Position numbers and translations under genes: made by a program
NCBI GenBank assembly: GCA_025408425.1
Contig: JANXYX010000027.1
Span: 1-64,000, forward strand
Length of the DNA stretch: 64,000 nt
Direction: 5' to 3'
From: Granulicella sp.
Lineage (GTDB): Bacteria; Acidobacteriota; Terriglobia; Terriglobales; Acidobacteriaceae
The notes under the pieces: generated by a model
What the model saw: only the letters and a program-made list of their open reading frames with translations
The model's database searches: none
What the model was told of the DNA's origin: nothing
Shown: positions 7,589 to 16,777 of the stretch, in pieces
Position numbering within the stretch: the first letter of the stretch is position 1
How the letters are laid out: each line of letters starts with the position of its first letter

Positions 7589-8551
7589 TTACTTAACCAC
7601 CGATTGGAAGAGTGGCGAACTGAGCAGAGTAGCAAACTGACTGTCAGATGATGAGTAAGAAACAGTTAGCGTTCCGGAGTTTGAGTCGATCGTTGTCTGA
7701 TCAAGGGCTGTCTTTTCGAGCGGAGAACCAGACGTCTTCCTAAGGATAGAGACACCCTTCATTAGGGTGGCAGCGGTCGCGGCCGTTACCGTATCCGACA
7801 TAACAACGGCCATATCGAACTTGACGCCATTCTGGAAGTCCATGGTGTAGCGAGAACTCTTCATACGATTGCGTACTGTGTCGTAATCAGCAAGTTGAGC
7901 GGCTTCGCCAAGAACACTCTTCATCATGGTCTGGGTGCCCTTTTGATCGAGCAAGCTCCAAATTGCTTTCGAATCGACCGTGATCATTTCATTGACCATT
8001 TCACCATTCGAAAGAAGGTTGGAGGTTATGCCATCGCGGGCGTCAAGTGCCGCCTTAACTGCTTCCCGGTCTCCGAATACCATCGTGGTCTGGTTGAGGA
8101 ATACGACGCTCATTCCAGCAGATCCCATGGGGAAAATACTGTTGTTGCGGAGGACTATCGGCTTAGTTTTTTGTTTAGCAAAATTCGCTAACACCTCACG
8201 CGTGTGAAACTGCCCTTGAGCGATTCCGACAATTCGAGTTCCCTCTCCACCTGAGGCGCGGAAGGCTGCAAATGCGAGGGTGTCAGCATCCTGATCGACC
8301 TTCAGTCCAGAACTCTTCATAGCTGTTTCCAGGCGCTTCAGTTCCGGGGGGAGAACACGATCCTTCAAATCCATAGCGGCCGTGGAGTTCTGCATAGCAT
8401 GATAGTCGACGACAATCAACTGTTGCACATCGTGAGGAATGGATGCTTTGCCATCGCTGCTGAGCTGAGCTGCAAATGCGGCGGTCGAAACCATGGTTGC
8501 GAGGATTACGAGCGCCGTACCGCAAAAACTAGATTTGTAATTTCTATTCAT
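7589..8551 (-). CDS. Exported protein of unknown function
   Basis: A 320-residue protein from ATG 8551. The start is chosen because it opens a clear signal peptide (MNRNYKSSFCGTALVILATMVSTAAFAAQ, cleavage probably after AFA) and has GGGGAA upstream. The longer track ORF adds 35 residues lacking signal features. The mature part has no motif I recognise. It contains blocks such as LIVVDYHAMQNSTAAMDLKDRVLPPELK and a long helical middle with an Ala/Thr-rich segment (DTVTAATAATLMKGV). It is probably periplasmic. It stands alone, separated from the flagellar operon by a hairpin and from the formimidoyltransferase gene by a gap. Confidence 0.75.
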   Translation of the reverse strand: MNRNYKSSFCGTALVILATMVSTAAFAAQLSSDGKASIPHDVQQLIVVDYHAMQNSTAAMDLKDRVLPPELKRLETAMKSSGLKVDQDADTLAFAAFRASGGEGTRIVGIAQGQFHTREVLANFAKQKTKPIVLRNNSIFPMGSAGMSVVFLNQTTMVFGDREAVKAALDARDGITSNLLSNGEMVNEMITVDSKAIWSLLDQKGTQTMMKSVLGEAAQLADYDTVRNRMKSSRYTMDFQNGVKFDMAVVMSDTVTAATAATLMKGVSILRKTSGSPLEKTALDQTTIDSNSGTLTVSYSSSDSQFATLLSSPLFQSVVK

Positions 8552-8671
8552 AAGCTTTGTTCCCCAATCAACTTTATTCTTCTTGGTTACCTGGAGGTAG
8601 CAAGTTCGAGTCGGATTCTGGTTCCTGAGAAGCCACCTGCTAAAGGGTGGTGCCACTCAACGTTACACGGG

Positions 8672-9688
8672 TTACGGCCATATTATCGGAGCATTTAGTC
8701 TTCTTTCCAAGACCTTTTCCGCAGGATCGAAGCCAGGTATTTGACGAAGCCATTCTGAATCCGGCTCATAAGCCTCTTCAGGAATTAGACCGATTAGTTC
8801 ACCCTCAGCGGCTCGGACACCGTAACGTTGCGCGAGTTGCTCGACTGCCGCATAGACTTGCCGCATGGGTGTGATACGGAAGTCCGTGATGTTCATGCTG
8901 ACCTGCGCACGGCCATTTGCGATAACGCCAATCGCCTTAACACCGTGCATTCCTCCATTTGAAGCTCGAATATCGCGCGCAATGGCACGCGCAACGGAGA
9001 CATCTGGTGGCTGAAGTGCAATTTCGACTCCCTGCTTTGAGTTACCGCCAGAGACCCGCGCGGAGCTAAGGATCAACTCGTCGCCAGGGGCACGATAACC
9101 TGGTGTGGCCTGCTCCAAATAGATGTTGTATGCAATGAGGAAACTGCGCGCACCCACAGCACTAGCACCCGCTGTAGGGTGGAGTGCTGGACCACCTACA
9201 TCAGGGCGGCGGGCTGTATCTCGGAGGGACGCATCGCGAAGTCCCTCAAACTGTCCGCGTCGAACGTCTTCCAACTGGACGCGATCAGGCCGTGCAGCCG
9301 CGGCACCGTAGAAATAGACTGGCACACCGTACCGTCTCCAAATCTGTAGGCCGGCCTGCCTCGCAAGCATTGCACATTCTGCGAGGGAGATTCCGCTAAC
9401 GGGGACAAACGGTATTACGTCCGCCGCACCAATTCGCGGATGAACGCCAGTCTGTAAGGTGAGATTGATCAGTTCCGAAGCTTTTCCTGCCGATCGAATG
9501 GCTGCCTCCACAACCGCTGCAGGGGAGCCAGCTATTGTGACGACGGAGCGATTATGGGCGGCATCGAGCGACCAGTCCAGAAGACGAACGCCTTCTACCT
9601 GCATGGCTGCGATGATCTGCTTGACCTTGCCGGCGTCAACTCCTTCCGAGAAGTTGGGGACACACTCGATGATTGCGTCTGGATTCAT
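8672..9688 (-). CDS. Glutamate formimidoyltransferase
   Basis: A 338-residue protein starting MNPDAIIECVPNFSEGVDAGKVKQI, the conserved start of the formiminotransferase N-terminal subdomain. The block LTLQTGVHPRIGAADVIPFVP carries the family HPRIGA-D-P motif. The family transfers the formimidoyl group between formiminoglutamate and tetrahydrofolate in histidine breakdown. The cyclodeaminase half of the bifunctional enzyme is absent, so this is the monofunctional form common in bacteria. No other hut gene is adjacent, although a partial urocanase-like protein occurs at 47.4 kb. It may serve folate one-carbon metabolism instead. Confidence 0.92.
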   Translation of the reverse strand: MNPDAIIECVPNFSEGVDAGKVKQIIAAMQVEGVRLLDWSLDAAHNRSVVTIAGSPAAVVEAAIRSAGKASELINLTLQTGVHPRIGAADVIPFVPVSGISLAECAMLARQAGLQIWRRYGVPVYFYGAAAARPDRVQLEDVRRGQFEGLRDASLRDTARRPDVGGPALHPTAGASAVGARSFLIAYNIYLEQATPGYRAPGDELILSSARVSGGNSKQGVEIALQPPDVSVARAIARDIRASNGGMHGVKAIGVIANGRAQVSMNITDFRITPMRQVYAAVEQLAQRYGVRAAEGELIGLIPEEAYEPDSEWLRQIPGFDPAEKVLERRLNAPIIWP

Positions 9689-9769
9689 AATGCGTTTAGC
9701 GTTCTCAAGCGTTGGCGGACCTCTGATTAATTATCATGTGCCCGTTGTGTAACTCGTCTACCACTTTTG

Positions 9770-10540
9770 TCACCTCCACCATGTATAGCCCAACGAGAAC
9801 TGGATGCTGGCATTGACGCCTGGATTTCGGTCGCCCAAGCTGGCGCTGGAGATGTGAACTCCGTTGGCACTGAGATCGATCGAGCGGTTGGGGCGCAAGA
9901 AATAGTGGACCCCGATACCGCCTTGCGGGGTAAAGTTCCAGACGCTGGCATCGGCGTTGGGACCGTCGTTCACAAGATTCAGGATAGACGAACCAAAGGC
10001 CGGGTACTTGTGATCGGTCCAAATCAGTCCGCCGGCCGCTTCGGCCCATGGGGTGAATCGCTTGGATCCGGCCAAGTTCCAGCGCAGAATGATTGGGGTT
10101 ATGGATACCCCTGTGAAAGTGCCTCCGACTGTGAACAGTGGTGAACAGGAGGCGGGGGTAGATCCAGTGGCAGCGACACAGTTTGCCCGCTGGAATTTGG
10201 GGGTGTAGGACTGCCAAAACGGGAAGGCTTCGACTGCGTACTCGAAGTTACCGCGCAGGACTCCAGGGCCGATGTTTCCGGTAAGTACCTTGCCAGCATG
10301 GACCCCGGCCATCAGGAACTTGAAGTCGTCGCGATTGTCGGTAAGCCCTTTGCCACCCTGAATCAGGAGGCCGTATTCGAAGGGCAGATGCCCAGAGCGC
10401 TGGAATGGATTGTTATTGGTCGTGTTGACTGAGGAGTTCTTGATCTGCTGAGGAGTTTGAGCGTTGCTATTCAGAACTGTGATCGCGGCAATCAATGTCC
10501 AGAGACAGACATGTCCTATATGGCGAGTTGTATTAGTCAC
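9770..10540 (-). CDS. Acyloxyacyl hydrolase / lipid A deacylase PagL-like outer-membrane protein
   Basis: 257 codons from GTG 10540, which has GGAG nine bases upstream and opens a signal peptide (VCLWTLIAAITVLNSNAQ). The track ORF reaches 10627 but would run through a terminator-like hairpin. The C-terminal NGVHISSASLGDRNPGVNASIQFSLGYTWW resembles the PagL active-site region, where a histidine and serine in H-x-S-N-A precede N-x-G-x-N. It ends in an aromatic residue followed by Arg rather than a clean C-terminal Phe/Trp. Alternating hydrophobic strands (FEYGLLIQGGKGL, LRGNFEYAVEAFPFW) fit a small outer-membrane barrel. The family removes the 3-O acyl chain from lipid A. Confidence 0.72.
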   Translation of the reverse strand: MTNTTRHIGHVCLWTLIAAITVLNSNAQTPQQIKNSSVNTTNNNPFQRSGHLPFEYGLLIQGGKGLTDNRDDFKFLMAGVHAGKVLTGNIGPGVLRGNFEYAVEAFPFWQSYTPKFQRANCVAATGSTPASCSPLFTVGGTFTGVSITPIILRWNLAGSKRFTPWAEAAGGLIWTDHKYPAFGSSILNLVNDGPNADASVWNFTPQGGIGVHYFLRPNRSIDLSANGVHISSASLGDRNPGVNASIQFSLGYTWWR

Positions 10541-10589
10541 CAGGCAAAACTCCGGATGGAACGAGTATTCGTAATGATAACGGCAGCAG

Positions 10590-10614
10590 AAGGCCGCCGA
10601 TGACCGGCGGCCTT
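10590..10614 (-). terminator. Hairpin terminator candidate after yebC
   Basis: A 10-bp stem (AAGGCCGCCG / CGGCGGCCTT) with a 5-base loop, 23 bases after the yebC stop and before the PagL-like start. The T-tract on the minus strand is poor, so it may be only a weak terminator. Confidence 0.5.
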
Positions 10615-10636
10615 TAGTTTCGGACAAACAGCGATC

Positions 10637-11386
10637 TTAGTGTCCAGCGTGAGCTACCGCGGCTTCATCGAAATCGAAGTTCGAATAGACATTCTGGGTG
10701 TCGTCGAGGTCTTCGAGAACTTCGAGGAGTCGCATCATGGCGTTTGCCTGAGAGCCTTCCAGTTTGGTGTACGTCGAGGCGATTTTGGTGACTTCTGCGT
10801 GCTCTGGCTTGATATTGGCAGCCTTTAGCGCATTTGTGACCGCTTCGAAGTCCTTGGGATCGCAGAGTACTTCCCAAGTGTCACCTTCATCGCTTAGATC
10901 TTCGGCACCGGCATCGAGGACGATTTCAGTCAATTTTTCTTCGCTTACCGCAGACTTGTCAATTATGATGACACCCTTCTTGGAGAACATCCAAGAGACG
11001 GAGTTCGACTCGCCGAGATTTCCACCGTTTTTGGAGAAGGCGTGACGTATCTCACTGACAGCACGGTTCTTATTGTCCGTGAGAACGTCGATGATGACCG
11101 CTACGCCGCCGGGGCCGTAGCCTTCGTAGGTGATTTCCTCATAGTTGACGCCTTCGAGCTCACCAGTACCGCGCTGGATGGCGCGCTTGATGTTGTCGGC
11201 CGGCATGTTCTCAGCTTTGGCTGCGGCGATGGCACCACGGAGACGGGGGTTGCCGTCAGGATCGCCTCCACCGGTCTTGGCCGCGATGGTGACTTCCTTA
11301 ATGAGGCGGGTGAAGATTTTGCCGCGCTTAGCGTCAAGTGCGCCCTTCTTGTGCTTAATTGTGGCCCATTTTGAATGGCCGGACAT
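10637..11386 (-). CDS. yebC: YebC/PmpR family protein
   Basis: A 249-residue protein beginning [32 protein letters not shown], the invariant YebC/TACO1 start. It continues with [32 protein letters not shown] and [27 protein letters not shown], all family signatures. Members have been described as DNA-binding regulators and, more recently, as factors helping ribosomes through difficult motifs; which applies here cannot be read from sequence. GAGG lies six bases before the ATG. It is often near ruvC, which is not seen here. Confidence 0.97.
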   Translation of the reverse strand: MSGHSKWATIKHKKGALDAKRGKIFTRLIKEVTIAAKTGGGDPDGNPRLRGAIAAAKAENMPADNIKRAIQRGTGELEGVNYEEITYEGYGPGGVAVIIDVLTDNKNRAVSEIRHAFSKNGGNLGESNSVSWMFSKKGVIIIDKSAVSEEKLTEIVLDAGAEDLSDEGDTWEVLCDPKDFEAVTNALKAANIKPEHAEVTKIASTYTKLEGSQANAMMRLLEVLEDLDDTQNVYSNFDFDEAAVAHAGH

Positions 11387-11703
11387 GCGATACCTCGGTG
11401 GTGATTTGCGCTGCGGTGATGCGCGTCAGGAGCGCGCAACCCTGTGAGTTTAGCACGATGGACGGTGCAGATGCGCGGGGTGGATTCTCTGACTTCCCTG
11501 CTGACTCCAGGCTTGCGACCTGGGATCGGGGGTGGGCGACCCGGGATACTGCAAGGCGCCCCCACCCCGGCATAAGTGCGCAAAATCTTCCATCGAAAGG
11601 CTTTAGGTGTGTACTTCGAGGTCCAGAGCTGGAAGCTGCTGGCGGTCTGACACCTGGACGGAGGTGTTGTGGGCCGTTCCGAGCGTCGAGTTTGTCAAGC
11701 GAA
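11387..11703. other. Intergenic region between lysA and yebC
   Basis: No credible gene is seen. An imperfect inverted repeat at 11529-11568 (GGGGTGGG ... CCCACCCC, long loop) lies in the middle. The lysA terminator and yebC promoter should be here, but neither has a clear signature. Confidence 0.45.
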
Positions 11704-13038
11704 TCAGGGTAGGAGTTCGGGGGCCAACAGGTCTTTCATGGTTTCGCGGCGGCGGATGAGTTTGGCTTCGCCACCGTCGATTAGAACTTCAGCGGGGCGG
11801 GGTCGGGTGTTGTAGTTGGAGGTAAGAGACATGCCGTAGGCCCCGGCATCGAGGAGGAGGATGAGGTCGCCGGGTTTGACGGTGGGGAGGACGCGATCGC
11901 GGGCAAAGAAGTCGCCGGACTCGCAGACTGGACCGACGATGTCGGCGGTGAGGGTGGCCCTGGTGCGGGGTTGCTGGACGGGAAGGATCTCGTGGTGGGC
12001 CTGATAGAGGGCGGGTCGGATGAGATCGTTCATGCCTGCGTCTGTAATGACGAAGGTCTTGGTGCCATTTTTCTTGACGAAGAGGACGCGAGTAAGGAGC
12101 GCTCCGGCCTGAGCGACGATAAAGCGGCCGGGTTCGAGAAGTAAATGGGTTTCGGGGTCGAGAACTGAGCCTGAGAGGACCCTGGAGAGTGCGACAGCGT
12201 ACTTCTGGATTTGCTGGGCGGGATCGAATGCGGAATCAGAGTATTCGATTCCCAGTCCGCCGCCAGCGTCGATGTAGCGGATGTTGTGACCGTCTTTGCG
12301 GAGGTCCGAGATGAGTGAGATGACGCGAGCGGTGGCAGCGGCGAACGGATCGACTTTACGGATCTGGGAGCCGATGTGGACGCTGACTCCGGCGGGGTCG
12401 AGCCATTTGGACTTGGCGGCCTTGCGATAGATGGCACGGGCGGCATTGATATCGATGCCGAACTTGTGTTCACGGAGACCCGTGGAGATGTAGGGGTGGG
12501 TATCGGCGAAGACGTCAGGATTTACGCGCAGGGCGAAGCGGGCGCGGAGGTTGAGGGCTTCGGCGCGGGCGGCGAGCAGATGGAGTTCTGCCTCGGACTC
12601 TACGTTGAATAGGAGGATGTTGGCCTTGAGAGCGGCGTCGATCTCCCAGATTTGTTTCCCGACTCCGGAAAAGACTACGCGCTGAAGGGCAGGCTTATAA
12701 GCTTTGCGGACGCGCTCCAGTTCCCCGCCGGAGACGATATCGAAACCGGCACCTTTTTGACCGAGCAGACGAAGGATGGCGAGGGAGGAGTTGGCTTTGA
12801 CCGCGTAGCAAATAGTGTGCGGACGGCTGGCAAAGGCGGATTGGAAGAGCTGGAAGCGGTAGGCGATTTGATCAGCCGAGTAGACGTAGAGGGGTGTGCC
12901 ATGCTCAACGGCGAGGGTGGAGAGGCTGATTCCGTCACAGTGCAGGGTCCGATTGCGGTATGCGAAGGGGCGGGTGGCAGGCGTTTGGGACAAGGCTGGG
13001 TCGGCTGAGAGCCTGGGTGCTACGCGAGATTTGGACAA
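11704..13038 (-). CDS. lysA: Diaminopimelate decarboxylase
   Basis: A 444-residue protein of the fold-III PLP decarboxylase family. GTPLYVYSADQI and TICYAVKANSSLAILRLL hold the PLP-binding lysine. HIGSQI, DAGGGLGIEY and LLEPGRFIVAQAG follow, with CESGDFFARDR and GAYGMSLTSNYNTRPRPAEVLID at the end, the cysteine and tyrosine contributing to the dimer active site. It makes L-lysine from meso-diaminopimelate. The start is TTG with no ATG nearby, 15 bases after the PspC-like gene, so the two are probably co-transcribed. Confidence 0.96.
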   Translation of the reverse strand: MSKSRVAPRLSADPALSQTPATRPFAYRNRTLHCDGISLSTLAVEHGTPLYVYSADQIAYRFQLFQSAFASRPHTICYAVKANSSLAILRLLGQKGAGFDIVSGGELERVRKAYKPALQRVVFSGVGKQIWEIDAALKANILLFNVESEAELHLLAARAEALNLRARFALRVNPDVFADTHPYISTGLREHKFGIDINAARAIYRKAAKSKWLDPAGVSVHIGSQIRKVDPFAAATARVISLISDLRKDGHNIRYIDAGGGLGIEYSDSAFDPAQQIQKYAVALSRVLSGSVLDPETHLLLEPGRFIVAQAGALLTRVLFVKKNGTKTFVITDAGMNDLIRPALYQAHHEILPVQQPRTRATLTADIVGPVCESGDFFARDRVLPTVKPGDLILLLDAGAYGMSLTSNYNTRPRPAEVLIDGGEAKLIRRRETMKDLLAPELLP

Positions 13039-13053
13039 GTGTCAGGTGCTCTT

Positions 13054-13362
13054 TCAGGAGGTCTTGAGGGGAAGTTCGTAAGGGGCTTCTGGGATGACAA
13101 CCCAGGCGACGAGGTAAGCGATGAGTCCGACACCGGTAAGAACGACCAGTAGCGCAGTAATGACGCGGACGAGAGAGAGATCCCATCCGTAGTGGATCGC
13201 GAGACCAGCACAGACGCCAGCGATCATTCGGTTAGTGCGGGGGCGGGTGAGTTGACCGGTTTGAGGATAGAAGCCGGGATACTCAGGGGTGCAGGAGGCT
13301 CCGCATGCGGAGCAGAATCGGGCACCATTTTGGATCTGATTGCCACATTTTGAGCAGAACAT
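13054..13362 (-). CDS. Zinc-ribbon and PspC-domain membrane protein
   Basis: A 102-residue protein. The N-terminal MFCSKCGNQIQNGARFCSACG is a zinc ribbon (two CxxC pairs). The PspC domain follows: LTRPRTNRMIAGVCAGLAIHYGWDLSLVRVITALLVVLTGVGLIAYLVAWVVIPE, with one or two membrane segments. PspC in enteric bacteria is the membrane regulator of the phage-shock response. The standalone zinc-ribbon/PspC form is common in other phyla and has no assigned role. It directly precedes lysA (15-base gap). Confidence 0.88.
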   Translation of the reverse strand: MFCSKCGNQIQNGARFCSACGASCTPEYPGFYPQTGQLTRPRTNRMIAGVCAGLAIHYGWDLSLVRVITALLVVLTGVGLIAYLVAWVVIPEAPYELPLKTS

Positions 13363-13462
13363 GATGCCTCCGGAGAGCTTTATTTTGACACATCTGGAGG
13401 TACGGATTCAGGGTAGAGTTGGTTCCGCAGATGGGATTGAGAGTTGTGGCGGAAGGTGAAGG

Positions 13463-14719
13463 TTACTTTCCGGCGTAGGGCGTTTTGAGGTATCGACGAG
13501 CGGCGTCGGCCTGGGACTGGTCTCCGCCACCTGCTGCGGCCAGTTGATAGAGGCGGATGGCCTCGGAGCGGTTGTGAAGGAGATCGAACATCTCGCCCGC
13601 GTTAAGCTGAGCGCGGCGACGGAGCCAATCGCTGCAATTTGGCTGTTCGGCAGCCTGGAGGTAGTGTTTTGCGGCATTTTCAATGTCATTCTGGCCGCGC
13701 TCCGTGTCTGCGAGGCCGAACCATGCCATCTGGAGGCGGGGATCGATGAAGTATCCGGGTTTGGCTGCGTCTGCCAGCACTGCTTTGTAAGTGGCAATGG
13801 CAGCAGGACCGTTTCCGGCGTCCTTCGTTAGATTGGCTTCTTCAAGGCGGAAGAGGTAGTCGTGGGGAAACTCCTGGGCGAGGCCGCGCTGAACGACGAG
13901 GGCCTCTTGATAGCGGGCGTCGTGACGGAGAAACAGGGAGAGGACGGTGCGGGATTCGACAGCAGTGACAGTGCCGTGGGCGGCGGACTCGCGGAGAAGC
14001 TGGAGGCCTCTTTCACGGTTGCCGCTGACACCAGCGATACCGACCATCATGCGAATGATGCGAGGCAGGCTAGCGACGGCGAATTGCTGGATGCCGATGG
14101 CCATTTTGGCGTCCGCGTAAAGGGGGTCGATTTGGAGCACCTGCTCGCTATCTCCGCGGGCGGCGTATCCCTGGCGAGCGGCGGCAACGAAGCTGTGATC
14201 GACGAGCGTAATGAACGACGCATGCATGCCGCGGGCGTATCCACGAGCGAAGAAGGCGTTGGCGTTTCGAGAGTTATCGTGAATTTGCCTGTCGCAGAGT
14301 GAGATGGCGGTGTTGGTGAGGAATTCGATGCGCTGGCGAATTGCGTCGGGAACGGGTACGTTTCGTTTTGAGTTGAGGAACGAGTCGTGCGCGTAGTAGG
14401 TGGTGTCAAGCAGGTCCTGATGGTAGAGTTCGCGGAAGACGGTGGCCATGAGGACGTAATCGTAGGCCATGGGATTCTGGGGGTTGCTATTGAGTACGGT
14501 CTCGAACCGGCTGATGGCGCCGTCGTAATCAAGGTTATAGAAGTGCTGATAGCCATCGCGGACGGTGGGATCGAGATTGAGGGCGTTGGTGTGGAGTGGA
14601 CTTCCGATCTGCTGGGAGTGCGCTGACGCCGTGAAGATGAAGGCAATGCAGATGATGAACGCCCGGGTGAGCGACCCACGCCCGGCTGTTCTTGTTGCGG
14701 CGAAGAATCCAATGATCAT
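13463..14719 (-). CDS. Exported tetratricopeptide-repeat protein
   Basis: A 418-residue protein with a signal peptide (LTRAFIICIAFIFTASAHSQQ). The first TPR is near residues 55-90 (VRDGYQHFYNLDYDGAISRFETVLNSNPQNPMAYDYVL). More helical repeats lie near the C-terminus (MAWFGLADTERGQNDIENAAKHYLQAAEQ; LNAGEMFDLLHNRSEAIRLYQLAAAGGG). Such proteins act as periplasmic scaffolds; no partner is evident. It stands alone on the minus strand, divergent from the 14833 gene. Confidence 0.8.
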   Translation of the reverse strand: MIIGFFAATRTAGRGSLTRAFIICIAFIFTASAHSQQIGSPLHTNALNLDPTVRDGYQHFYNLDYDGAISRFETVLNSNPQNPMAYDYVLMATVFRELYHQDLLDTTYYAHDSFLNSKRNVPVPDAIRQRIEFLTNTAISLCDRQIHDNSRNANAFFARGYARGMHASFITLVDHSFVAAARQGYAARGDSEQVLQIDPLYADAKMAIGIQQFAVASLPRIIRMMVGIAGVSGNRERGLQLLRESAAHGTVTAVESRTVLSLFLRHDARYQEALVVQRGLAQEFPHDYLFRLEEANLTKDAGNGPAAIATYKAVLADAAKPGYFIDPRLQMAWFGLADTERGQNDIENAAKHYLQAAEQPNCSDWLRRRAQLNAGEMFDLLHNRSEAIRLYQLAAAGGGDQSQADAARRYLKTPYAGK

Positions 14720-14832
14720 GCTTGCCTAATCCCGGGAGATACGTGTGAATGGTGAAGTCAATCAACGTACACTATACCCGCGGTTGGTTAGAGGACTGGC
14801 GGCCTGTGTACTGCCGTTTGGACTGATTTGAT

Positions 14833-15291
14833 ATGACAAGGGTAGAACTGCTGCAGCTTTTGGTCGGCCAGGCGCGGACCAATGGATTCGAGTTCCGGAA
14901 GTGGTACGTCGGCAAGCTTCGATTGCCGTGGCAGAGTGCGCGTCATGCCATTGAGACGCTGGCTTTAGAGCGACGGTATTATGCGCTGCTGTTCTCGCAT
15001 GAGTTCGCCTCGAATTTCTGGAAAGCAGGTGAACGGATCACCTTCCAGGTGCCAAACCAGACGTTTCAGAGGCGGATGGCCGATGGCCGGATCGCGATGG
15101 TGAGTCGAAAAGGATATACGCGACGGAGTGCGCGAGATGATGCGTGGCGCTATCATCTGCGCGAGTTGGCAGTGGCCGATGAGCCTTTGCGCTATATGCG
15201 GCGATACCTGCGCGTTGAGGATGAGCTGGAAGAAGACCCGACCGACGCTGTAGATACCGCGCAGATATTTGTGGATGACGACGACGATTAG
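14833..15291 (+). CDS. Conserved-looking protein of unknown function
   Basis: A 152-residue basic protein with a very acidic tail (ELEEDPTDAVDTAQIFVDDDDD). It contains many aromatic and arginine residues (FEFRKWYVGKLRLPWQSARHAIETLALERRYYALLFSHEF) and no signal peptide or membrane segment, so it is probably cytosolic. No family is recognised. The start is ATG without a visible Shine-Dalgarno. Its stop overlaps by four bases (TTAG) the stop of the convergent DinB gene. Confidence 0.65.
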   Translation: MTRVELLQLLVGQARTNGFEFRKWYVGKLRLPWQSARHAIETLALERRYYALLFSHEFASNFWKAGERITFQVPNQTFQRRMADGRIAMVSRKGYTRRSARDDAWRYHLRELAVADEPLRYMRRYLRVEDELEEDPTDAVDTAQIFVDDDDD

Positions 15292-15815
15292 AGTCCGTGC
15301 GACCGACGGATGGCGATGATCTGTTTTGCGTGATGGACACCGTGAATGAGTTGAAATCTGCGCCATTGCCTAGCGCTGAGCGGGCCGAGAACCATGTGGG
15401 TGGCAGCGTGCTGCGTGCCGAAGAGAGCTTCAAACTGGTTGATCGTCTGATCGAGATGGGCGAGACGCTGAGCAATAAGCGCGGTTAGATCAGCTCCTGC
15501 GATTGGTTCTTGCGGCGTCTGAGGAGTGACTGGGATGGGGGCTTCGCGGCCGCGGGGAAAGACGCCGAGCGTGATGAGGAAGAATTGGCCGACGCGCTGC
15601 TGCAGCGACGGTGTGGCTTGGGTGGGGGTGCCTTTGGTGAGGCGCGCCTGAAGGGCTGTCCCAGTGGAGGCGTATGTGAGGAGAAGGTGTTCGACGATTT
15701 GCTGAATGCTCCACTTCTCTGGATGGCCGATGGGGCGAAGTTGGGTCTGGGCGGCGTCGAGTCCGCTGAGAGAGCGGGTTAGTTCCTGCTGGAGTTGTTC
15801 AAGGATGTTGTTCAT
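15288..15815 (-). CDS. DinB-superfamily protein
   Basis: About 175 residues from ATG 15815; the track GTG at 15836 adds seven. WSIQQIVEHLLLTY and LIHGVHHAKQIIAI give the spaced histidines of the DinB four-helix bundle, where three histidines bind a metal. Members include thiol-dependent metalloenzymes, but most are of unknown activity. The segment TPQTPQEPIAGADLTALIAQRLAHLDQTI is typical of helix 3. The stop overlaps the convergent 14833 gene by four bases. Confidence 0.75.
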   Translation of the reverse strand: MNNILEQLQQELTRSLSGLDAAQTQLRPIGHPEKWSIQQIVEHLLLTYASTGTALQARLTKGTPTQATPSLQQRVGQFFLITLGVFPRGREAPIPVTPQTPQEPIAGADLTALIAQRLAHLDQTINQFEALFGTQHAATHMVLGPLSARQWRRFQLIHGVHHAKQIIAIRRSHGL

Positions 15816-15871
15816 GCTGGCTGCACCAAGGTACACCGGGCCTGAAGGCTGCGCCAGAGCTGATGAGCGAG

Positions 15872-16603
15872 TTACTGGAATTGAGCTAGAGCCTTGCGGG
15901 CGGTCTTGATCTGGTCGGGCGAGGCGTCGAGCTTAAGCAGAATGTTGAACTCGGCGATGGCTTCGTCACGTTTGTTGAGCTTGCGGGCAGTTTCGGCGAG
16001 GAGGAAGTGGGCTTCGGGGTCGTCGGGCTGGAGTTTGACGGCGTCCTTGCAGCGAAGATAGGCACCGGCGAGGTTGCCAGAGTCGCGGTAGAAGCGGGCT
16101 ACAGTGAGGTCTTCCGCTTCGCGGTCTTCGGCGCTCTGGAGTTGCTTGACCTTGGGGAGCTTGCGGCGGGTGGTGGACTTGGGCTCAGTGCTGGGGACGT
16201 CGTCGGGTGGTGCGGCGGTCGCTGGATCAGGTGCAGTGGCTGCGTCAGGATTGGCAGATGAACTGGAACTGCTGCTGGAGCTGGAGTCGGGTTCTCCGGG
16301 GAACGGGAATTGCTTGTCTGGATTGACGGCTGGGGTTGACGGCGTGGGTGCGTCGGGATCAGGGGATGAGGGAGAGGCAGCGGATTTCGAGGATTCGCCG
16401 GGGAATGGGAACTGTTCGGCTGCTGAGGGTGGCTTGGTAGCGGCGGACGGTGATGGGCAGTTGGCTGTGCAGGCAGGTTTTTTGGTGGCGTCGGCGGCAG
16501 ACTGGGTATTGGGAGCCTTTTGAGCGGAGGCGGTATAGGAGGCACACGCAACCGTGAAGATGGAGGCCGTCAACAATACTCGAAGTGTGCTTCGAACTGC
16601 CAT
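15872..16603 (-). CDS. Exported proline/serine-rich protein with C-terminal TPR
   Basis: A 243-residue protein with a signal peptide (VLLTASIFTVACASYTASAQ). It contains a cysteine in VACAS, but not a good lipobox. Residues about 35-145 are a low-complexity Pro/Ala/Ser linker holding two copies of QFPFPGE about 40 residues apart and a run of ten serines. The C-terminal 90 residues form TPR-like helices (AEDLTVARFYRDSGNLAGAYLRCKDAVKLQPDDPEAHFLLAETARKL). It looks like a periplasmic or envelope scaffold; the function is unknown. It is divergent from the SET-domain gene. Confidence 0.75.
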   Translation of the reverse strand: MAVRSTLRVLLTASIFTVACASYTASAQKAPNTQSAADATKKPACTANCPSPSAATKPPSAAEQFPFPGESSKSAASPSSPDPDAPTPSTPAVNPDKQFPFPGEPDSSSSSSSSSSANPDAATAPDPATAAPPDDVPSTEPKSTTRRKLPKVKQLQSAEDREAEDLTVARFYRDSGNLAGAYLRCKDAVKLQPDDPEAHFLLAETARKLNKRDEAIAEFNILLKLDASPDQIKTARKALAQFQ

Positions 16604-16635
16604 TGTGGTTAGTTTACCCGGATGTTCCTGGAGCT

Positions 16636-16666
16636 TTGACTGTGGTCGAGGTGAGTTTGTTATAGT
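16636..16666 (+). promoter_or_regulatory. Possible sigma-70 promoter upstream of the SET/dnaX genes
   Basis: TTGACT and TATAGT are separated by 19 bases, a long but tolerated spacer, about 110 bases before the SET-domain start. This comes from inspection only. Confidence 0.3.
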
Positions 16667-16777
16667 TTGCTCGGGTGGAGTGCGGGAAAGTCTCTGGTTT
16701 TGGATGGCTGGCCTGGGTCAACTCAATGAAATTTCTAACGCTACGATGCGGCTGTTTTCTCTGGAAGTGTGCGCACT

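Noticed and set aside
9705-10217. Minus-strand 170-residue ORF overlapping the PagL-like gene
   Set aside because: Wrong-frame shadow; the overlapping frame has a signal peptide and PagL active-site motif.
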